The notes below the pieces were generated by a model. It saw nothing but the letters and a program-made list of their open reading frames with translations, ran no database searches and was not told the DNA's origin. A stretch of 64,000 bases of DNA from Mycolicibacterium porcinum. Lineage in GTDB: Bacteria; Actinomycetota; Actinomycetes; Mycobacteriales; Mycobacteriaceae. This document shows positions 60,895 to 64,000 of this stretch, one piece after another. The stretch covers positions 62,001 to 126,000 of the forward strand of contig MVIG01000002.1 in NCBI GenBank assembly GCA_002086835.1. The letters are read 5' to 3'. The translations under genes and the position numbers were made by a program. How positions within the stretch are numbered: position 1 is the first letter of the stretch; each line of letters opens with the position of its first letter.

Positions 60895-60921
60895 TAAGAC
60901 AGAATCTGTCTATTCTGAACA
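60895..60921. promoter_or_regulatory. TAAGACA-N14-TGAACA box with nested palindrome
   Basis: Divergent gap between the aldehyde dehydrogenase and the SDR. AGACAGA-A-TCTGTCT (60897-60911) is a perfect 7-1-7 palindrome inside it. The right arm is TGAACA rather than TGTTCA, so it is the least certain member of the set. Confidence 0.5.
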
Positions 60922-60952
60922 CATCCTATCGGTTCTCGGCAAGGAGTAAACG

Positions 60953-61789
60953 ATGTCAGGACGCTTGGCCGGCAAAGTGGCGCTGGTGACCGGTGCCGGA
61001 CGCGGCCAGGGCCGCAGTCACGCCATACATCTCGCCCGCGAGGGCGCCGACGTGGTGCTGGTCGATCTGTGCGCTGACATCGCCACCAACCGGTATCCGC
61101 TGGCCACGGTCGAGGACCTGGACGAGACCGCACGCACAGTGGAGAAGCTGGAGCGCCGCGCGGTCACCGTGCGCGCCGATGTGCGCGACCGTCAGGCCAT
61201 GGAAAATGCGGTGTCACTGGCTATTTCGGATCTCGGTGGACTGAATGTCGTGGTCGCCAACGCGGGTATCGCCCCGCTCGGTGCGGACGGAACGGCGCAG
61301 ACCTTCGTCGATAGTTTCGACGTCGACTTTGTCGGCGTGGTCAACACCTTCAGCGCCGCGGTACCGCACCTGCCCGAGGGTGCATCGATGATCGCGACCG
61401 GCTCTGTCGCGGCGATCCGCGGTGCGGTGGACAACCCCGCGTCCGGACCGGGTGGCGCGGGCTATGCCCTGGCCAAAACCATGATCGTCCAGTACACCAA
61501 AGCTCTCGCGAAACAGCTCGCCCCGCAGAAGATCCGGGTCAATGCGGTACACCCGACCAATTGCAACACCGACATGCTGCACAACGATGGGATGTACCGG
61601 TTGTTCCGTCCGGATCTGGAGCACCCTGGTAACGCCGACGTGATCGACGCCTTTGCCACCATTCAGGCCATGCCGATTCCGTATGTGGATCCGGCCGATG
61701 TCTCACACGCGGTGGTCTACCTGGCCTCCGACGAATCCCGGTATGTCACTGGGCTGCAGCTGACCGTCGATGCCGGCGCAGCCCTTTGA
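60953..61789 (+). CDS. Mycofactocin-type short-chain dehydrogenase
   Basis: 278 aa SDR with VTGAGRGQGRSHAIHLAREG, the insertion CADIATNRYPLATVEDLDETART, catalytic Ser in ATGSVAAI, Y-x3-K in AGYALAKTM, and HPTNCNTDMLHND. Strongly similar in layout to the protein at 28173 and so also expected to hold NAD(H) tightly and need mycofactocin. Divergent from the aldehyde dehydrogenase, suggesting an alcohol-to-aldehyde-to-acid sequence. Confidence 0.9.
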   Translation: MSGRLAGKVALVTGAGRGQGRSHAIHLAREGADVVLVDLCADIATNRYPLATVEDLDETARTVEKLERRAVTVRADVRDRQAMENAVSLAISDLGGLNVVVANAGIAPLGADGTAQTFVDSFDVDFVGVVNTFSAAVPHLPEGASMIATGSVAAIRGAVDNPASGPGGAGYALAKTMIVQYTKALAKQLAPQKIRVNAVHPTNCNTDMLHNDGMYRLFRPDLEHPGNADVIDAFATIQAMPIPYVDPADVSHAVVYLASDESRYVTGLQLTVDAGAAL

Positions 61790-61801
61790 GGGCGGCCGGC
61801 G

Positions 61802-61831
61802 CCGACCGGCCCTGAATCAAGGGCCGGTCGG
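61802..61831. terminator. 12-bp perfect hairpin with stop codon in the loop
   Basis: Arms CCGACCGGCCCT (61802-61813) and 61820-61831 are exact complements around the 6-base loop GAATCA. The last three loop bases are the TGA stop of the minus-strand gene at 61817. It separates two convergent genes and probably terminates both. Confidence 0.7.
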
Positions 61832-62053
61832 GTAGCGCGAGAGCGCGGCCTCGGCCTGCGTGAGCTTCTCCCGCAGGTGGGCCAGTTCCAGATCGCCCGC
61901 CCCGCCGGCGGCCAACACGGCGATCTCGCGCCGGGTGTCGCGGATCAACTCCCGCACCCGTGCGTTGGCTTCCAGCGTGGTCAGCAGATCGTGCTCCTCG
62001 GCGACGGGGTCATGTTCGATGACCCCGTCATCGGGCGACTGCGCAGCGGACAC
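61817..62053 (-). CDS. Small helical protein associated with amidohydrolase (78 aa)
   Basis: EEHDLLTTLEANARVRELI is followed by a long helical stretch (LELAHLREKLTQAEAALSRY) likely to be coiled coil. Related in pattern to the protein at 16227. GTG 62053 begins two bases after the amidohydrolase stop, so the two are coupled. Not a recognised domain; possible subunit or stabiliser of the amidohydrolase. Confidence 0.65.
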   Translation of the reverse strand: MSAAQSPDDGVIEHDPVAEEHDLLTTLEANARVRELIRDTRREIAVLAAGGAGDLELAHLREKLTQAEAALSRYPTGP

Positions 62054-62055
62054 GA

Positions 62056-63189
62056 CTACGCCGGCTTGAGGTGGAACAGTTCGCGGGCGTTGAGTTCCGC
62101 GATCGCGTGTACCTCGTTGTCCGGCACGTCCCGGACCGCATCGGCCAGGATCTTCCGGCTGTTGGGCCACATCGAGTCCGAGTGCGGGAAATCGCACTCC
62201 CACAGGATGCGGTCCAGGCCGATATCGTGCCGCAAGCCGATGCCGGTGGTGTCGACGATGAAGCAGCCCCAGATGTTGCGGCGGAACAGCTCCGAGGGCC
62301 GTACCTCCTGGTTGATGGGCTGCCAGAAACGCTGCCGCTCCCACGTCATATCCGCTCGCTCCAGCATCCACGGCATCCATCCGATGCCGCCCTCGGCCAG
62401 CACGATCTTGAGGTTCGGGTGGTTGTGGAACACCGGCGAGAAGACGAGATTGATCATCGACTGCATCGAGTTGAGGCCCATCAGCGCGATGAACGTCGCC
62501 TCGGGTGCATCCGGCGCGGTGAACGGGCGGGTGCCCGACGTGCCGAAGTGCATCATCAGCGGGATGTCGATCTCCTCGGCGGCGCTGAAGAACGGATCCC
62601 AGTAGTCGGTGTGGAACGACGGTAGGTCCAGCGGAGTCGGGCTCTCGATGAAGCTCACGCCCTTGGCGCCCTTCGCCGCCGTGCGGTGTAGCTCAGCCAC
62701 GCAGAGGTCGACGTCCCAGACCGGCATGATCACGATGGGTGGCAGCCGATCCGGGTCGGCCGCGGACCATTCGTCGATGTGATAGTCGTTGTACGCCTGG
62801 ACACAGCGCAACGCCAGATCGCGGTCGGCGCCCTCGAGGAACAGGGTGCCCGCGAACTTGGGGAACGACGGGAACGCCATTCCGGTGTGCACGCCGTCGA
62901 GGTCCATGTCGAGCAGGCGGGCGCTCGAGTCGTAGCAGCCGGGCATCATCTGGTCGAATCGCACCGGGTCCCAACCCCATTCGCGCGGGTCCTTGCCCGC
63001 GACGGCGTTGAGCCCGATGTTGGGGTAGACGGTCCCCTGATAGGTCCAGACTTGGCGACCGTCCTCCCGTTCGATGATCCGGGGGCCCATCTCGTGGTCT
63101 GCACTCGGAAGCCGGTCGAGCCATACCCGCGGGTGCTCGATCAGATGGTCGTCGACCGAGACCAGTTTCATATAGTCCTGTAAGGGCAT
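62056..63189 (-). CDS. Amidohydrolase family protein
   Basis: 377 aa, paralogous to the protein at 16638: MPLQDYMKLVSVDDHLIEHP, PSFHTDYWDPFF, MMHFGTSGTRP, LAEGGIGWMPWMLERADMTWERQRF and CDFPHSDSMWP. It probably catalyses a similar hydrolysis or decarboxylation. ATG 63189 start. 27 bp after the Rieske oxygenase gene, so the oxygenase, amidohydrolase and small helical protein form an operon reading toward 61817. Confidence 0.9.
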   Translation of the reverse strand: MPLQDYMKLVSVDDHLIEHPRVWLDRLPSADHEMGPRIIEREDGRQVWTYQGTVYPNIGLNAVAGKDPREWGWDPVRFDQMMPGCYDSSARLLDMDLDGVHTGMAFPSFPKFAGTLFLEGADRDLALRCVQAYNDYHIDEWSAADPDRLPPIVIMPVWDVDLCVAELHRTAAKGAKGVSFIESPTPLDLPSFHTDYWDPFFSAAEEIDIPLMMHFGTSGTRPFTAPDAPEATFIALMGLNSMQSMINLVFSPVFHNHPNLKIVLAEGGIGWMPWMLERADMTWERQRFWQPINQEVRPSELFRRNIWGCFIVDTTGIGLRHDIGLDRILWECDFPHSDSMWPNSRKILADAVRDVPDNEVHAIAELNARELFHLKPA

Positions 63190-63216
63190 TGATGTCTCCT
63201 ACATCGTGATGTGGCG

Positions 63217-64000
63217 TCAGGCCCGGCGATTGAGGCCGAGTGCTTCCGAGATGTCGCGGCCCGGATCGCCGTCGCTCAGATATGAGTAGTCGCCGGACTT
63301 TTGGCGCTCCACCAGCGCCGCGTACAGCTTGCGGTAACGCAGACCGGCCTTGTCGAAGCGTGAACTGAGGTCACGATCGTCGCCGGCTTCCAGGTAGTTC
63401 GCGTTCTGCTTGCGTACCGCCCAGTTGTCCTGCCTTCCGACGATGTGCGCAGTGTGGGAGAACAGCTGCCGCGCGACCCAGGGCAGATGCATCGGGTTGT
63501 ATGTCACCGGGGTGCGAGTCCGGGTGCGGGTTTCCGGATTGCAGGGGTGCAGCATGCGCATTGACATCCCGGGATTGAAATCGCCGTGCAGGATGCAGAG
63601 TCCACTGCGCACATGAGTGACGGTGACCACCCGGATGTTCTGTGTCGTCGCACCCTTCGCCATGGCCTTCTGTGCGTCGGGAATGGGCCTGCCGTGCGCG
63701 GTGCGGATCATGGTGACGACCTCGGAGGTGGACTCCACTTCGACGATGTCGTCCTCGGACAGCGAATCGCCGGTGAGTTTGGAGTGCAGGAAGTCTGCAT
63801 GCGTGAGATCGAGCAGGTTCTCGGCCACCAGTTCGTTGGTGCAGTCGAACACCACGGTCTTCTGGAAGTGCTTCGGCATTCCCTCCAGCGGCAGGTGTGG
63901 GACCTGCGGGATGAGGCCGGGTGAAGCATTGAGGGGGTCTCCGTACCAGACCCAGGTGTATCCGTAGCGCTCGTGGGTGATGTAGTCGCCACTGCCACCG
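63217..64000 (-). CDS. Rieske non-heme iron oxygenase, C-terminal part (continues beyond window)
   Basis: The frame is open to the window edge, so the N-terminal Rieske domain lies beyond it. GYTWVWYGDP is the typical segment after the Rieske domain, and ENLLDLTHADFLH carries the mononuclear iron motif N-x2-D-x2-H-x4-H. This C-terminal form resembles the VanA-type oxygenases that demethylate or hydroxylate without a beta subunit. An internal ATG at 63879 is not the start. First visible gene of the operon with the amidohydrolase pair. Confidence 0.88.
   Translation of the reverse strand, partial: GGSGDYITHERYGYTWVWYGDPLNASPGLIPQVPHLPLEGMPKHFQKTVVFDCTNELVAENLLDLTHADFLHSKLTGDSLSEDDIVEVESTSEVVTMIRTAHGRPIPDAQKAMAKGATTQNIRVVTVTHVRSGLCILHGDFNPGMSMRMLHPCNPETRTRTRTPVTYNPMHLPWVARQLFSHTAHIVGRQDNWAVRKQNANYLEAGDDRDLSSRFDKAGLRYRKLYAALVERQKSGDYSYLSDGDPGRDISEALGLNRRA

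Overview
The window is high-GC actinobacterial DNA, most likely from a Mycobacterium/Mycolicibacterium species. The evidence is a DUF732-type secreted protein beside a CAP-domain protein, an FprB-like ferredoxin-NADP reductase fusion, His-type 3Fe-4S ferredoxins, two mycofactocin-type short-chain dehydrogenases, and many GTG/TTG starts with 4-bp overlaps. No rRNA, tRNA, CRISPR array, transposase or phage gene was seen. Nearly all of the roughly 65 genes are catabolic enzymes or their TetR-type regulators, so the whole window reads as one large degradation island for a hydrophobic, probably polycyclic acid.

Layout: (1) 1-3.1 kb: the end of an acyl-CoA synthetase gene, an unknown 100-aa protein and an amidohydrolase. 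(2) 3.1-7.9 kb: two TetR genes and an operon of a KshA-like Rieske oxygenase, a KshB-like reductase, a small unknown protein and a polytopic membrane protein. (3) 7.9-14.9 kb: DUF2889 protein, OB-fold protein, thiolase, MaoC-like hydratase, thiolase-like lipid-transfer protein, acyl-CoA ligase and two secreted proteins. (4) 14.9-20.6 kb: tandem-TetR regulator, a small protein, an amidohydrolase, the FprB-like reductase and an acyl-CoA dehydrogenase (ACAD). (5) 20.9-37.4 kb: a beta-oxidation block with ferredoxin, fused and paired ACADs, CoA ligase, hydratases, SDRs and thiolase, plus a decayed NAD-binding gene. (6) 37.5-48.9 kb: a ring-attack block with Rieske alpha/beta, type I extradiol dioxygenase, VOC protein, CMD-family protein, two amidohydrolases, two FAH-family hydrolases, CoA transferase, SDR and ferredoxin. 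(7) 48.9-54 kb: TetR, two APH-family kinases, an ACAD11-like dehydrogenase and an XRE-TetR fusion. (8) 54-64 kb: SDR, FAH hydrolase, P450, a second OB-fold/lipid-transfer pair, TetR, aldehyde dehydrogenase, mycofactocin-type SDR, a second amidohydrolase/small-protein pair, and the C-terminal part of another Rieske oxygenase running off the edge.

A plausible flow is oxidation by P450, Rieske and mycofactocin-linked dehydrogenases, CoA activation, side-chain or ring beta-oxidation with retro-aldol cleavage by lipid-transfer/OB-fold pairs, and extradiol cleavage of an aromatised ring followed by hydrolysis. The substrate cannot be read from the sequence. The content resembles diterpenoid (dit) and steroid pathways without being a copy of either.

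Regulation is unusually legible. Several palindromic boxes recur at promoters. One class (ACA-N14-TGT with a frequent TGAGACA left arm) occurs at seven promoters between 34 and 61 kb, including those of two paralogous TetR genes. A second class (TGGGAAT-N3-ATTCCCA) occurs twice upstream of a tetR gene and once inside it. A third (TGACA-N4-TGTCA) occurs at 3.1 kb and 20.8 kb.
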